Source: an uncultured Acetobacteraceae bacterium
GTDB taxonomy: Bacteria; Pseudomonadota; Alphaproteobacteria; Acetobacterales; Acetobacteraceae
Direction: 5' to 3'
NCBI GenBank assembly: GCA_943912335.1
Contig: CALTUD010000014.1
Coordinates: 30,058-94,057 of the forward strand
DNA: 64,000 nt
A model generated the notes under the pieces. That model did no database searches, had not been told where the DNA came from, and was given only the letters and a program-made list of their open reading frames with translations. Positions 33,135-41,858 of the stretch are shown in pieces (position 1 is the stretch's first letter; the number at the start of each line of letters is the position of its first letter). Made by a program: the position numbers and the translations under genes.

Positions 33135-33704
33135 TCACGCCGCCGCAACGCAATGGACCAGCCGCGTTCCCGCAGGCATGTCGGTTTCCGGCGTCACGAT
33201 AAGCTGCGGCGGCCGCGTACCGAACACCCTGACCCGATAACCGATCCGCACGCCGGACAAGGCACTGATCGAGAAAGTCGAGCGCACGCGTCGACTGAAC
33301 AGCATCATGGTCAGCGTGTGCGGGCCACGCGGCAACGGCAGCACGCAGCCCGTGCCTGGTAGAAGCTGCGCCACCGGCCTGTCGTCGATCAGGATATCAA
33401 GCCGGCCGCGGCGCAGCGGATCGGAGTCGACGCGCACGTGCAGCAAGGTCGCATCCGGTTCGGAGCGGATCTCCGTCTGGGCAGAAACCGGGATCAGGTC
33501 CATGTCCGGCGGCAAATGGCGACGCAGGCGGACGATCCATGTGGCGATGACGCACCACACCATGCAGCTCAGCAGCGCCTGCGGCAGCGGATGCCAGCCT
33601 GACTCGCCCGCCGAGAACAGAAAGAACGCCGAAGCCACCAGACCGCCCGGGAAGATCGCCAACAAACGCGTGTCGCGCCTGCGGAACAGTCGCCCCAGCC
33701 ACAT
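33135..33704 (-). CDS. Membrane-anchored protein of unknown function
   Basis: A 189-residue protein with two membrane helices near the N-terminus (LLAIFPGGLVASAFFLFSAG and LLSCMVWCVIATWIV). A soluble beta-rich part follows (ATLLHVRVDSDPLRRGRLDI, then LIDDRPVAQLLPGTGCVLPL and FGTRPPQLIVTPE). The soluble part has the look of a small domain with a repeated strand pattern. I do not recognise a family. The ATG at 33704 is chosen because upstream in-frame sequence overlaps the divergent SPFH gene. The gap to ilvE is 238 bases. Confidence 0.6.
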   Translation of the reverse strand: MWLGRLFRRRDTRLLAIFPGGLVASAFFLFSAGESGWHPLPQALLSCMVWCVIATWIVRLRRHLPPDMDLIPVSAQTEIRSEPDATLLHVRVDSDPLRRGRLDILIDDRPVAQLLPGTGCVLPLPRGPHTLTMMLFSRRVRSTFSISALSGVRIGYRVRVFGTRPPQLIVTPETDMPAGTRLVHCVAAA

Positions 33705-33878
33705 CACGGTCGATCTCCCTGTTCTTCCCAAGAACGGCCAGGGCGCCGGCTTGGTTCGCGTGGTTGTGAGCGTGTTGTCTGCTGACCTATTGTTCCGCCA
33801 TGGCGACGGGCTGCGGTTCGTGGCCATGATGCCGGGAGACAGGATGGTGCGTGTTCCCAGGCTGCCCACCCCGAACCC

Positions 33879-34757
33879 ATGGAGGAAAGCCGACGGTTCC
33901 GGCTGCCGCGCCTCAGTCTGCTGGTGCTGGCGCCGGTTCTGCTGGTGGCGCTGCTGATCCTGAACCCGTTCTACACGGTGGATGCCGGCTATATCGGCGT
34001 GAAGACCGTGTTCGGCGCGATCCAGCACGAGCCGCTGGAGCCGGGGCTGCATCTGCGCCTCCCTTTCGTGTCCGCGATCCACGAGATCAGCGTGCAGCCG
34101 GACACCAGCATCACGGACGAGACTGCCGCCACCCATGACCAGCAGAACGTCACCACCCGCACGGCGGTGACCTGGAGCGTGATGCCCGCCTTCGCCGACG
34201 TGATCTATCGTGATTTCCGCACCGCGGCGACGCTGCAAACCGTGATCATCGCCCCCATCGTCGCCAACGACATGAAGGCGATCATCTCCAAATACGACGC
34301 GCAGCAGCTCATCACCGACCGCGCGACCGTATCGACCGAGATCGCCACGCTGATCTCCACCGATCTCGCCCGCTACCATGTCGGCGTTTCGGTCGGCGGC
34401 GTGAACATCACCGACCTGAAATTCTCCGCCCAATACGATCAGGCGATCGAGGCGAAGCAGATCGCGCAGCAACAGGCGCTCCAGGCACGCTACACGCTGG
34501 AACAAACCCAGACGTCGTCGCAGGCGCAGGTGGTGCAGGCGAAAGCCGCAGCGGATGCCGCCATCGCCACGGCGACCGGACAGGCGCGCGCGACGGTGCT
34601 GCAGGCCCAGGCCGATGCGGAAGCCTACAAGGTGAAGGAGGCCGCCCTCACGCCGCAGCTTCTGCAACTGACGGCGATCCAGCGCTGGAACGGCATCCTG
34701 CCGACCTATATGGGCGCCAGCGCGCCGCTGCCGTTTCTGGCCACGAGCGGGAAATAG
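33879..34757 (+). CDS. SPFH/prohibitin-family membrane protein
   Basis: A 292-residue member of the stomatin/prohibitin/flotillin group. One N-terminal helix (LSLLVLAPVLLVALLILNPF, about residues 13-32) anchors it. The band-7 domain follows (VDAGYIGVKTVFGAIQHEPL to about residue 190), then a coiled-coil-prone stretch EAKQIAQQQALQARYTLEQT and an Ala/Gln-rich helix. Prohibitin-like features are ITDLKFSAQYDQAIEAKQIA. Members form large membrane rings or scaffolds and often tune proteases such as FtsH; the client here is unknown. There is no neighbouring NfeD-type gene. Confidence 0.9.
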   Translation: MEESRRFRLPRLSLLVLAPVLLVALLILNPFYTVDAGYIGVKTVFGAIQHEPLEPGLHLRLPFVSAIHEISVQPDTSITDETAATHDQQNVTTRTAVTWSVMPAFADVIYRDFRTAATLQTVIIAPIVANDMKAIISKYDAQQLITDRATVSTEIATLISTDLARYHVGVSVGGVNITDLKFSAQYDQAIEAKQIAQQQALQARYTLEQTQTSSQAQVVQAKAAADAAIATATGQARATVLQAQADAEAYKVKEAALTPQLLQLTAIQRWNGILPTYMGASAPLPFLATSGK

Positions 34758-34911
34758 ATCGCCGCTCCGTCCCCCATTACGGATCGCTCGACCTCGTCGG
34801 CAAACAGAGGCGGGGAGGGCCGGGATCCAGCAGAATTCGCGTGTGACGGTCCGGCGGTGACCGCGTTCACGTGCACCGGAAGCACCGTCAGAATCGAGAA
34901 ATTCGGGGAAA

Positions 34912-34997
34912 TGGTGGAAGGGGTTGGATTCGAACCAACGTAGGCGTACGCCAGCGGATTTACAGTCCGCCCCCTTTAGCCACTCGGGCACCCTTCC
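34912..34997 (-). tRNA. tRNA-Tyr (anticodon GTA)
   Basis: An 86-base class II tRNA on the minus strand with CCA encoded: acceptor GGAAGGG/CCCTTCC, anticodon stem GCGGA/TCCGC with loop CTGTAAA (anticodon GTA), a long variable arm (GGCGTACGCC) and T-arm TTGGTTCGAATCCAA. Confidence 0.98.
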
Positions 34998-35075
34998 GGC
35001 CGGCGCCGGACCTACGGCCGAACGGGGCCGCTGTCAATCCGCGACGTTGGCCTCGATACGGGATAAGATCGACCC

Positions 35076-35978
35076 ATGGCTTCCAGACCTCCCGATCGCG
35101 GCGACCGCAGGGGCACGCCCCGCACCGACCGAAACGCCGATGCGCGACCGTCTTTCGGCGGCGGGCGGGGTGCGCAAGGGGCGCAGGATGGCGGCGGACG
35201 CTCGGGCGGCCGTGGCGATCGTCCGCAGCGTGGCGGGCGCGGCCCGTCGCCGGCCGCTGGCAATACCGGCGGCGCGAACTGGCTCTACGGCACCCATCCG
35301 GTGGTGGCGGCGCTCGGCAATCCGGCCCGCCGTTTGCGCCGTCTGCTGCTGACCGAGGAAGCCGAGGCCTCGCTCGCATCGCGTCTCGGCGGCCCGCTGC
35401 CGCTGGCGCCGGAGCGCACCGACCGCGCCAAGCTCGATGCCCTTCTGGGCCGCGATGCGGTGCATTCCGGCATGGCGCTGCTGGCCGATCCGCTGCCGAC
35501 GCCCTCGCTCGACCAGATTCTCCAGCGTCCCGGCCCGATCCTGCTGCTCGATCAGGTGACGGATCCGCGCAATGTCGGCGCCATCCTGCGTTCCGCCGCC
35601 GCCTTCGCCGTGGCCGCCGTGATCGTGCAGGACCGCAACGCGCCGGACGAAACCGGCGTTCTGGCCAAGGCCGCCTCCGGCGCGCTGGAAACGGTGCCGC
35701 TGCTACGCGCGGTGAACCTCGCCCGCACTCTGGCCGCGCTGAAGGCGGCCGGTCTGTGGACGGTGGGGCTGGATGCCGGTGGCGGCACGCTGGACGGCCC
35801 GGCGTTCAAGCAGCGTCGCGTGGCGCTGGTGCTCGGCGCGGAAGGCGAGGGGCTACGTCGCCTGACGCGCGAGACCTGCGACGAGATCGCCGGCTTGGCC
35901 ATGCCGGGCGAGATGGAAAGTCTGAACGTGTCCAACGCCGCTGCCGTGGCGCTCTACGAGCTCACCCGCGTCGGTTGA
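35076..35978 (+). CDS. rlmB: SpoU/TrmH-family rRNA 2'-O-methyltransferase (RlmB-like)
   Basis: A 300-residue RNA ribose methyltransferase. Residues 1-66 form a Gly/Arg/Asp-rich low-complexity extension. The substrate-binding domain begins NWLYGTHPVVAALGNPARRL. The SPOUT catalytic domain has motif 1 LLLDQVTDPRNVGAILRSAA (N and R catalytic), motif 2 VALVLGAEGEGLRRLT and motif 3 IAGLAMPGEMESLNVSNAA. RlmB methylates G2251 of 23S rRNA; the exact target here is inferred from the family. The Gly/Arg-rich tail probably aids RNA binding. Confidence 0.92.
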   Translation: MASRPPDRGDRRGTPRTDRNADARPSFGGGRGAQGAQDGGGRSGGRGDRPQRGGRGPSPAAGNTGGANWLYGTHPVVAALGNPARRLRRLLLTEEAEASLASRLGGPLPLAPERTDRAKLDALLGRDAVHSGMALLADPLPTPSLDQILQRPGPILLLDQVTDPRNVGAILRSAAAFAVAAVIVQDRNAPDETGVLAKAASGALETVPLLRAVNLARTLAALKAAGLWTVGLDAGGGTLDGPAFKQRRVALVLGAEGEGLRRLTRETCDEIAGLAMPGEMESLNVSNAAAVALYELTRVG

Positions 35979-36032
35979 ACGCGGGTGATCGGCCTGTGGC
36001 GAGACCGGGCCTTGCGAGCGGCGGTGACGGTC

Positions 36033-36221
36033 TCAGGAGCCCGATCGTTGTTCCGGTCCCGCCGGCTGCGCCGTGCGCGCTGCGCCCGCCCGGCGGCAGC
36101 GGTCGGAGCAGAACCGGACCTGTTCCCAGTCGCGCTCCCATTTCTTGCGCCAGGTGAAGGGCAGGCCGCACGCGGCGCAGGTTTTCTGCGGCAGGTTTTG
36201 CTTCTTCACCCGGCGTGGCAT
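36033..36221 (-). CDS. Small zinc-ribbon protein, DUF2256
   Basis: A 62-residue protein of the DUF2256 family. It has two Cys pairs: KTCAACGLPFTWRKKWERDW and VRFCSDRCR, the family's C-x2-C...C-x3-C pattern that should hold a zinc ion. It is basic at the start (MPRRVKKQNLPQ). Its ATG overlaps the stop codon of the upstream FAD oxidoreductase by one base (TGATG), so translation is coupled. From memory, DUF2256 often travels with photolyase/cryptochrome-type genes or flavoproteins. The function is unknown. Confidence 0.85.
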   Translation of the reverse strand: MPRRVKKQNLPQKTCAACGLPFTWRKKWERDWEQVRFCSDRCRRAGAARTAQPAGPEQRSGS

Positions 36222-37162
36222 CAGCCTTCTTCCAGAATGCGCGCGGCGAGGGCGCGGCCGGAGATGAACGCGCCTTCCACGCGTGGGCCTTGCAGCCAGT
36301 CGCCGCAGACGCCGAGACGTGTGTCCGGGTTCCAAAGGGCCGTTCGTTCGGCGCGGCCGGAGCGGGCATAGCGCCAACGATGCGCGGACAGGTACGTCGT
36401 CGGGGGCAGAACGGCGCCGGTCACCTCCGCGAAGGCGCGCAGCAGCGCGGGAGCGACCGCGTCGGCCGCGTCCTCGAGATGCGCACGGCTCCAGTTCGGG
36501 TCGGCCTGGATCACCCAGCTTTCCGGCCCGCCTCGGCCCGGCTTGGCCGAATTGCGGGCTGCCCAGACGATCGGCGCGCGTTTCGCCACCATGTTGGCTG
36601 CGACCGGCACCGCGCCATCGAACATGGCGAGCGCCGTCCAGCACGGGTCGGACGGCGTGTCCGCCGCGAGGGTGGCCCAATCCGGCGCGATCGGCGTCAG
36701 CATCGCCGCCGCCTGTTCGGCCGGGAGGGCGACGATCGCCGCGTCGAACGGTTCCGTCATTGTATCGTTACCGTTGTGGACGCGCCAGCCGTTCCGGTCG
36801 CGGTTCAGGGCGGACACGCGCGTTTCGTGCCGCACGACAAGCTCTTCGGCCAGAAGGCGCACCGGTGCGGTCATGCCGGGAACGCCCACCCAGGCATCCT
36901 GTCCGGCGTCCGGCCAGCGCGCCACCACGCCGGCGGCCTCCCAGCGTTCTAGCATGGCGAGGAAGTCAGGATCCCGCCCGGTCATGTATTGCGCGCCATG
37001 GTCGAGCCCGATCTCCCGTCCGGCGGTCGACACGCGTCGCGTGGCCATACGGCCACCCACCCCGCGGCTCTTCTCAAACAGCACGACCGCGTGCCCCGCC
37101 CTGCGGAGCTGGTCGCCGCAGCTCACGCCAGCCAAACCGGCACCGATGATCGCGATCCACAT
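36221..37162 (-). CDS. FAD-dependent oxidoreductase, renalase/amine-oxidase-like
   Basis: A 313-residue flavoprotein. The N-terminus is a dinucleotide-binding fold IAIIGAGLAGVSCGDQLRRA (GxGxxG) followed by VVLFEKSRGVGGRMATRR, the GG doublet motif of amine-oxidase-like enzymes. The C-terminal TALWNPDTRLGVCGDWLQGP and VEGAFISGRALAARIL close the FAD domain. It resembles the small bacterial proteins related to renalase, which oxidise reduced nicotinamide isomers; the substrate here is not established. The ATG at 37162 starts the Rossmann strand directly. It is coupled to the DUF2256 gene downstream. Confidence 0.88.
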   Translation of the reverse strand: MWIAIIGAGLAGVSCGDQLRRAGHAVVLFEKSRGVGGRMATRRVSTAGREIGLDHGAQYMTGRDPDFLAMLERWEAAGVVARWPDAGQDAWVGVPGMTAPVRLLAEELVVRHETRVSALNRDRNGWRVHNGNDTMTEPFDAAIVALPAEQAAAMLTPIAPDWATLAADTPSDPCWTALAMFDGAVPVAANMVAKRAPIVWAARNSAKPGRGGPESWVIQADPNWSRAHLEDAADAVAPALLRAFAEVTGAVLPPTTYLSAHRWRYARSGRAERTALWNPDTRLGVCGDWLQGPRVEGAFISGRALAARILEEG

Positions 37163-37209
37163 GCTGTTCCGTCCGGCGTTCGGGAAACCGGACAACGGCG
37201 CCGGCCCGA

Positions 37210-38130
37210 TCAGGTTCGGGCGTCCTGTTCCCGCAACGCGTCGATGAACAGCCGCAGCGGGGTCGGAACCAGGCGCCGGCCGGGATAATAGAGGTGGAAA
37301 CGCGCGAAGGGCGGGCACCAATCCTCCAGCACGCGCAGCAGGGCGCCGGTTCGCAGCTCCTCCGCCACCAGCTCTTCGAACAGGAAGGCGAGCCCCACCC
37401 CGTCGCGCGCCGCCCGGATCATCAGCGCGGTGTCGTCCACCACGAGCGCGCCGGGCACGTCGATCTCCACCGCCTCGTCGCCGCGCCTGAACTCCCAGCC
37501 ATAGCGCGCACCGGTCGGATAGCGCCGGCCGATGCAGCGATGCGCCCGCAGGCTCTCGGGCCGCAGCGGCGGGTCGCGACCGGCGAGATAGCCGGGCGCC
37601 CCGACCACGGCGAAGCGTCGCGTCGGGCCGATCGGCACCGACACCATGCCTGGCGACAGGCGTCGGTCGCGCCGGATCCCGGCATCGAACCCGTCCGCGA
37701 CGATGTCCACCAGCCCGTCATGGCTCGCGATCTCTACCGTGATGCCGGGATAGGTGCGCAGGAAGCGGCCGAGCATCGGCGCGATGATCATCTCGTTCAC
37801 GATCCGCGGCACGTTGAGCCGGAGCGTGCCCGACGGCGTGTCGGTTGAGGTGCGGACGCTGTCCAGCGCGTCGGACAATTCGTCCAGCAATGGCCTGATC
37901 CGGTCGTGCAGCGCCCGCCCGGCCTCGGTCAGGCGGATCATGCGGTTGGTGCGGTGGAACAGCCGCAGCCGCAGCCCGTCCTCCAGGCTGCGCACCAGGT
38001 GGCTGATCGCGGACGGATCGACGCCGCGTTCCGCCGCCGCGCCACGGAAGCTGCCATGGCGCGCCACGGCCACGAACACGCGCAGCGAGACGAGGGGCGG
38101 ATCGGCGATCGGTGAGTCCAGGCTCATCAT
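37210..38130 (-). CDS. LysR-family transcriptional regulator
   Basis: A 306-residue LysR regulator. The winged helix-turn-helix is at residues 14-72: LRVFVAVARHGSFRGAAAER and DPSAISHLVRSLEDGLRLRL. The rest is the two-lobed ligand-binding domain (GTLRLNVPRIVNEMIIAPML, ending YYPGRRLVPTPLRLFIDAL), of the subgroup common next to short-chain oxidoreductases. Two adjacent ATGs at 38130 and 38127 could each start it. It is divergent from the Gfo/Idh gene at 38204, with 73 bases between, so it probably controls that gene. Confidence 0.93.
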   Translation of the reverse strand: MMSLDSPIADPPLVSLRVFVAVARHGSFRGAAAERGVDPSAISHLVRSLEDGLRLRLFHRTNRMIRLTEAGRALHDRIRPLLDELSDALDSVRTSTDTPSGTLRLNVPRIVNEMIIAPMLGRFLRTYPGITVEIASHDGLVDIVADGFDAGIRRDRRLSPGMVSVPIGPTRRFAVVGAPGYLAGRDPPLRPESLRAHRCIGRRYPTGARYGWEFRRGDEAVEIDVPGALVVDDTALMIRAARDGVGLAFLFEELVAEELRTGALLRVLEDWCPPFARFHLYYPGRRLVPTPLRLFIDALREQDART

Positions 38131-38203
38131 TCCATGAATAAGACGGAGTTCTTTTCACCGTTGCCTCGGCGTCCGAATTCTCTGGTCGAACCTGTTCGAG
38201 AGG

Positions 38204-39307
38204 ATGAAACGAATGTCGAGAACGGTGCGTGTCGGTCTGATCGGCGCCGATCCGGATGGTGGCTGGGCGCGGGATTCGCATATCCCGGCGCTGCAGGCGC
38301 TGGGCGGGATCGCGCTGGCGGCCGTTGCCGGACGAAACCAGGCCGGGGCGGATGCGGCCGCGAGGGCGTTCGGCGTTCCGAAGGCCTATGGCAGCTTGGA
38401 GGAGATGGCGCGCGACCCTGAGATCGACGTGATCACGGTGGCCGCCACCCTGCCTTCGCACCGGGCGCTGCTGCTGCCGGCGCTGGAGGCCGGCAAGCAT
38501 GTGTATTGCGAATATCCGCTGGGTCTCGATGCGGGTGAAAGCCGCGATCTGGCCGACGCGGCCGTGACTTGTGACCGTTTCAGGATAATCGGCCTGCAGG
38601 CACGGGCGAACCCTGCGCTGCGGGACGCGCGACGTCGGCTGGCGTCCGGCGCGCTCGGACGCGTGCTGTCGGCGCGCGTGCTGTCCACCACGGCAGGTTT
38701 CGGCCCGGAGGTGTCGCGATCGCTGGCTTACACGGAGGAGCCGACGAACGGCGTGACTCTGGTCAGCATCCAGGCCGCGCACACGATCGACGCGACGATC
38801 GCGCTACTGGGCGGACTGGACAGGCTGCAGGCGCTTGCCAGCCGGCAGTTCCCACGCATCCGCATCGATGACGGCGACGCGGAACCGAGACGAACGTTCG
38901 ATCACTTGCTGGTCCAGGCGAGAACGGCCGACGGCGCGCCCCTGTCGATCGAGGTTGCCGGCGGTCGGGGCGAAAGCACGCCGTTCCATCTGGAAGTGAT
39001 CGGCGAGCGGGGTACGCTGGAGCTGGAAGGCGGCGCGCCGCGCGGCTTTCAGGCCGGTCGGCTGGTTCTGCGCATCGACGGCGTCGAGCTGGCGGTGGAC
39101 GAGGGCGCGCTGACTTCGCTGCCGGACGCCGCGCTGAATGTGGCGGCCAGCTATGCCGCGCTGCGCGATGCGATTCTCGGCGGCAGGGACATTGGCGCCG
39201 GCGTCGGATTCGACCATGCCGCCCGGCTGGCGACGCTGATCGCGGACGCGCAGCGCTCGTCCGCGAGCGGGGAGCGTGTCGAGGCCGGATCCTGGCCGCT
39301 CGCCTGA
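38204..39307 (+). CDS. Gfo/Idh/MocA-family oxidoreductase
   Basis: A 367-residue NAD(P)-dependent oxidoreductase. The Rossmann domain begins RTVRVGLIGADPDGGWARDS and includes IDVITVAATLPSHRALLLPA and EAGKHVYCEYPLGLDAGESR, with Tyr where the classical motif has EKP Lys (CEYPLG). The C-terminal alpha/beta domain has the SIQAAHTIDATIALLGGLD helix with a His as in family members. The loss of the EKP lysine may mean changed catalysis. The usual substrates are sugars or sugar derivatives; none can be named here. GAGAGG precedes the ATG. It is the likely target of the divergent LysR regulator. Confidence 0.88.
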   Translation: MKRMSRTVRVGLIGADPDGGWARDSHIPALQALGGIALAAVAGRNQAGADAAARAFGVPKAYGSLEEMARDPEIDVITVAATLPSHRALLLPALEAGKHVYCEYPLGLDAGESRDLADAAVTCDRFRIIGLQARANPALRDARRRLASGALGRVLSARVLSTTAGFGPEVSRSLAYTEEPTNGVTLVSIQAAHTIDATIALLGGLDRLQALASRQFPRIRIDDGDAEPRRTFDHLLVQARTADGAPLSIEVAGGRGESTPFHLEVIGERGTLELEGGAPRGFQAGRLVLRIDGVELAVDEGALTSLPDAALNVAASYAALRDAILGGRDIGAGVGFDHAARLATLIADAQRSSASGERVEAGSWPLA

Positions 39308-39452
39308 GACCTGGCGGCGCGTCCCGCCCGGCCGCGCTGCACGGACCCCGCGGCGGGCGTCCTGGGGCCTGGCCTGACCGGGGACCGGGCGCCGTTCGCG
39401 CCCGCGGGGGCGGGTCGGCGGCGGTGCGTGGTCCTTCGCCGGTTCCCGAGGG

Positions 39453-40337
39453 TCAGATCATGTAGTCCACCGGAGGCAGGGTCTGGTCCATGGTGAGAGA
39501 GGGCATGTTCAGGTGCCGCGTGCCCACCGGGCGGGCCGGGTTGCCGACCACCGTGGTGTAGGGCCTGACCGCTTCCAACACCACGGCGCCCGCGCCCACC
39601 TTGGCGCATTCGCCGATCTCGATGTTGCCGAGAATCTTGGCGCCCGCGCCGATCAGCACGCCGCGTCGGATCTTCGGGTGCCGGTCGCCGACATTCTTGC
39701 CCGTGCCGCCGAGCGTCACGCCCTGGAGCATGGACACGTCGTCCTCCAGAACGGCGGTCTCGCCGATCACGATGCCGGTGCCGTGATCGATCAGCACGCG
39801 CCGTCCGATGCGCGCGGCCGGATGCACGTCGAGGCCGAACATCTCCGAGCAGCGGCTCTGCAGGTGCTGCGCCAGATGGCGGCGTCCGTTCACCCACAGG
39901 AAATGCGCCACGCGATAGATCTGCAGCGCCTGGAAACCTTTGAAGTACAGGAACGGGGTGACGAAATCCGGGCAGGCCGGATCGCGCTCGCGGATCGCCA
40001 CCAGATCGGCCGCCGCCGCCGCGACGATGTCCGGATCGGCCGCATGCGCCGACGCCGCCAGTTCGCACAGCGCTTCGGCCGGCACCGTGAGATCGGCTAG
40101 CTTGCGTCCGATCAACCCCGCCAGGGCGTTGGCGAAACCGTCATGCGCGTGGATCGACGTGCGCATCAGACGGCCCATGATCGGGTCGCCGCAGCACGCC
40201 GCCTCGTCGATCATCTGCCGCCACAGAAGCGCCTGATCGATCGGCGCGGCGCCGGTGGGGCCGAGTGCGGAAGCGCGTGTGGAGCCGCCCTGTTCGCGGG
40301 TCTCGGCGAGTGCGGCGGAAGAGGCGGCGTCGTCCAT
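39453..40337 (-). CDS. cysE: Serine O-acetyltransferase
   Basis: A 294-residue acetyltransferase that makes O-acetylserine from serine and acetyl-CoA for cysteine synthesis. The N-terminal helical domain (LAGLIGRKLADLTVPAEALC) is followed by the left-handed beta-helix: YRVAHFLWVNGRRHLAQHLQ, VHPAARIGRRVLIDHGTGIV, IGETAVLEDDVSMLQGVTLG and VLIGAGAKILGNIEIGECAK. The catalytic His is in DHGTG. It ends in DYMI, compatible with the C-terminal Ile that docks into cysteine synthase. I chose the ATG at 40337. A TTG at 40364 would overlap the ubiH stop. Confidence 0.94.
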   Translation of the reverse strand: MDDAASSAALAETREQGGSTRASALGPTGAAPIDQALLWRQMIDEAACCGDPIMGRLMRTSIHAHDGFANALAGLIGRKLADLTVPAEALCELAASAHAADPDIVAAAAADLVAIRERDPACPDFVTPFLYFKGFQALQIYRVAHFLWVNGRRHLAQHLQSRCSEMFGLDVHPAARIGRRVLIDHGTGIVIGETAVLEDDVSMLQGVTLGGTGKNVGDRHPKIRRGVLIGAGAKILGNIEIGECAKVGAGAVVLEAVRPYTTVVGNPARPVGTRHLNMPSLTMDQTLPPVDYMI

Positions 40338-40360
40338 GAGCGGGAAACCCGAATCGCTGA

Positions 40361-41620
40361 TCAAGGAGAGGGCAGATGGGGAGCCGAAGCCGGTCCGGCC
40401 AGGGTGGCCGGCCGTCGGTCGCCCATCGCCGCGCGCATGAAGGCCCGGCGCAAAGGCGGCAGGCGATGCACGCCGGCGATGCCGAGATCGCGCGCCAGAC
40501 GGATCACCGGATTGTCGTTGCTGAACAGGCGGTCCAGCACGTCGGTCGCGGCGAGCATGGCGAGATTGGCCGGACGGCGCTCGGCCTGATACCGGCGCAA
40601 CAGCGCCGGATCGCCCAGATCGCCGCCGGCCCGATGCGACGCGATCAGAATGTCCGACAGGCTGGCGACGTCTCGGAAGCCGAGATTGAGCCCTTGCCCT
40701 GCGATCGGATGGATGCCGTGCGCGGCGTCGCCGATCAGCGCCAGCCGCGTATCCACGTAGCGATGGGCGTACATGGCGCTGAGCGGATAGGTCCAGCGTC
40801 GCCCGAGCGGACGCACCTGGCCCAGATGGTCGCCGAGCCGACGCTGCACCTCCCGGGCGAAGGCGTCCTCCGGCAGGGCGGCGAAACGCTCGATCAGCGC
40901 ATCCGCGTCGCTCCAGACGATGGCCGACAGGTTCGGTGCCCCTTCGGTCGGCGCCATGGGGAGCTGTGCGAACGGTCCGCCGGGCAGGAAATGTTCCAGC
41001 GCCTGATTGTTGTGCGGCTTCTCGTGCGCGACGGCGCAGACGAGGCCGCGCTGGCCGTAGCGCAGACGCGTCACCGGAATACCGGCCTGTTTCCGCAGCG
41101 GGCTTTCCCGTCCTTCCGCCGCCACCACGAGCCGGGCGGCGATCTCGCGTCCATCTGTGGTGCGGAGCAGGGCGCCGCTTGCGCGTCGCTGCACGTGAGC
41201 CTCTGTGGGGGCGATCACCTGCACGCTCGGGTGCTGGTGCAGCGTGGCGTTCAGCGCCACACGCAGCGCGCGGGCTTCCGCCATCCAGCCGAACGGCGCG
41301 CCCACCTCGCGATGATCGAAATGGAGAAACAGGGGCGAGGCGGGACGGCCGGGCTTGCCGTCCGACACGCGGATATCCTCGATCGGGCAGGAGGGCAGCG
41401 GCAGATTGGCCCAGACCCCCGCGTCTTCCAGCAGTGTCCGGTTGCCGGACGCGATCGCATAGGCGCGGCCGTCGAAATCCGGGTGCTCCATCGGCGGCAG
41501 GGCGGCGCGGTCGATGATCGCGACGGGCACGCCGGCAGCGCCGAGGCGACAGGCCAGGGTGGCGCCGACCGGACCGGCACCCACCACGCAGACCGCGACT
41601 TCGATGGTTCCCTGGGACAT
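40361..41620 (-). CDS. UbiH/UbiF/COQ6-family FAD monooxygenase
   Basis: A 419-residue flavin hydroxylase of ubiquinone biosynthesis. The FAD fold begins VAVCVVGAGPVGATLACRLG. The family DG motif is within RLVVAAEGRESPLRKQAGI. The second FAD motif is LIGDAAHGIHPIAGQGLNLG with the conserved downstream DVASLSDIL. Which ring position it hydroxylates cannot be told; UbiH, UbiF and UbiL types look alike. The ATG at 41620 has GGTGAAG upstream; a GTG at 41626 is in frame. It lies just upstream of cysE on the same strand. Confidence 0.9.
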   Translation of the reverse strand: MSQGTIEVAVCVVGAGPVGATLACRLGAAGVPVAIIDRAALPPMEHPDFDGRAYAIASGNRTLLEDAGVWANLPLPSCPIEDIRVSDGKPGRPASPLFLHFDHREVGAPFGWMAEARALRVALNATLHQHPSVQVIAPTEAHVQRRASGALLRTTDGREIAARLVVAAEGRESPLRKQAGIPVTRLRYGQRGLVCAVAHEKPHNNQALEHFLPGGPFAQLPMAPTEGAPNLSAIVWSDADALIERFAALPEDAFAREVQRRLGDHLGQVRPLGRRWTYPLSAMYAHRYVDTRLALIGDAAHGIHPIAGQGLNLGFRDVASLSDILIASHRAGGDLGDPALLRRYQAERRPANLAMLAATDVLDRLFSNDNPVIRLARDLGIAGVHRLPPLRRAFMRAAMGDRRPATLAGPASAPHLPSP

Positions 41621-41735
41621 CAACACTTCACCTTAGATTGATCTGGGGGCCAATGCCCGTTTTACAGGCAATGGCGCGCCCGGCCCCGCGATTGCGGCCG
41701 TGTGGTAGGCACCAGCCGGCGCCGACCGCGTCAAG

Positions 41736-41751
41736 TGGCATGGATTTTGAA
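41736..41751 (+). promoter_or_regulatory. Possible sigma-54 (-24/-12) promoter upstream of glnK
   Basis: TGGCATGGATTTTGAA resembles the TGGCACG-N4-TTGCA consensus with two mismatches, one of them in the highly conserved -12 GC. It lies 108 bases before the PII gene start. Nitrogen-regulated glnK-amtB operons are often sigma-54 dependent, so the position is sensible, but the -12 mismatch makes this tentative. Confidence 0.3.
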
Positions 41752-41858
41752 ACGGTAGCGTGCCAAATCGGGACAACTCCGGCGCGGCGTTGGAGAAACA
41801 AGCCCGACAGGCATCGCAAAACGGTGTCGCCGATCGGTTGGCATAAGAGAGAGGTGCG

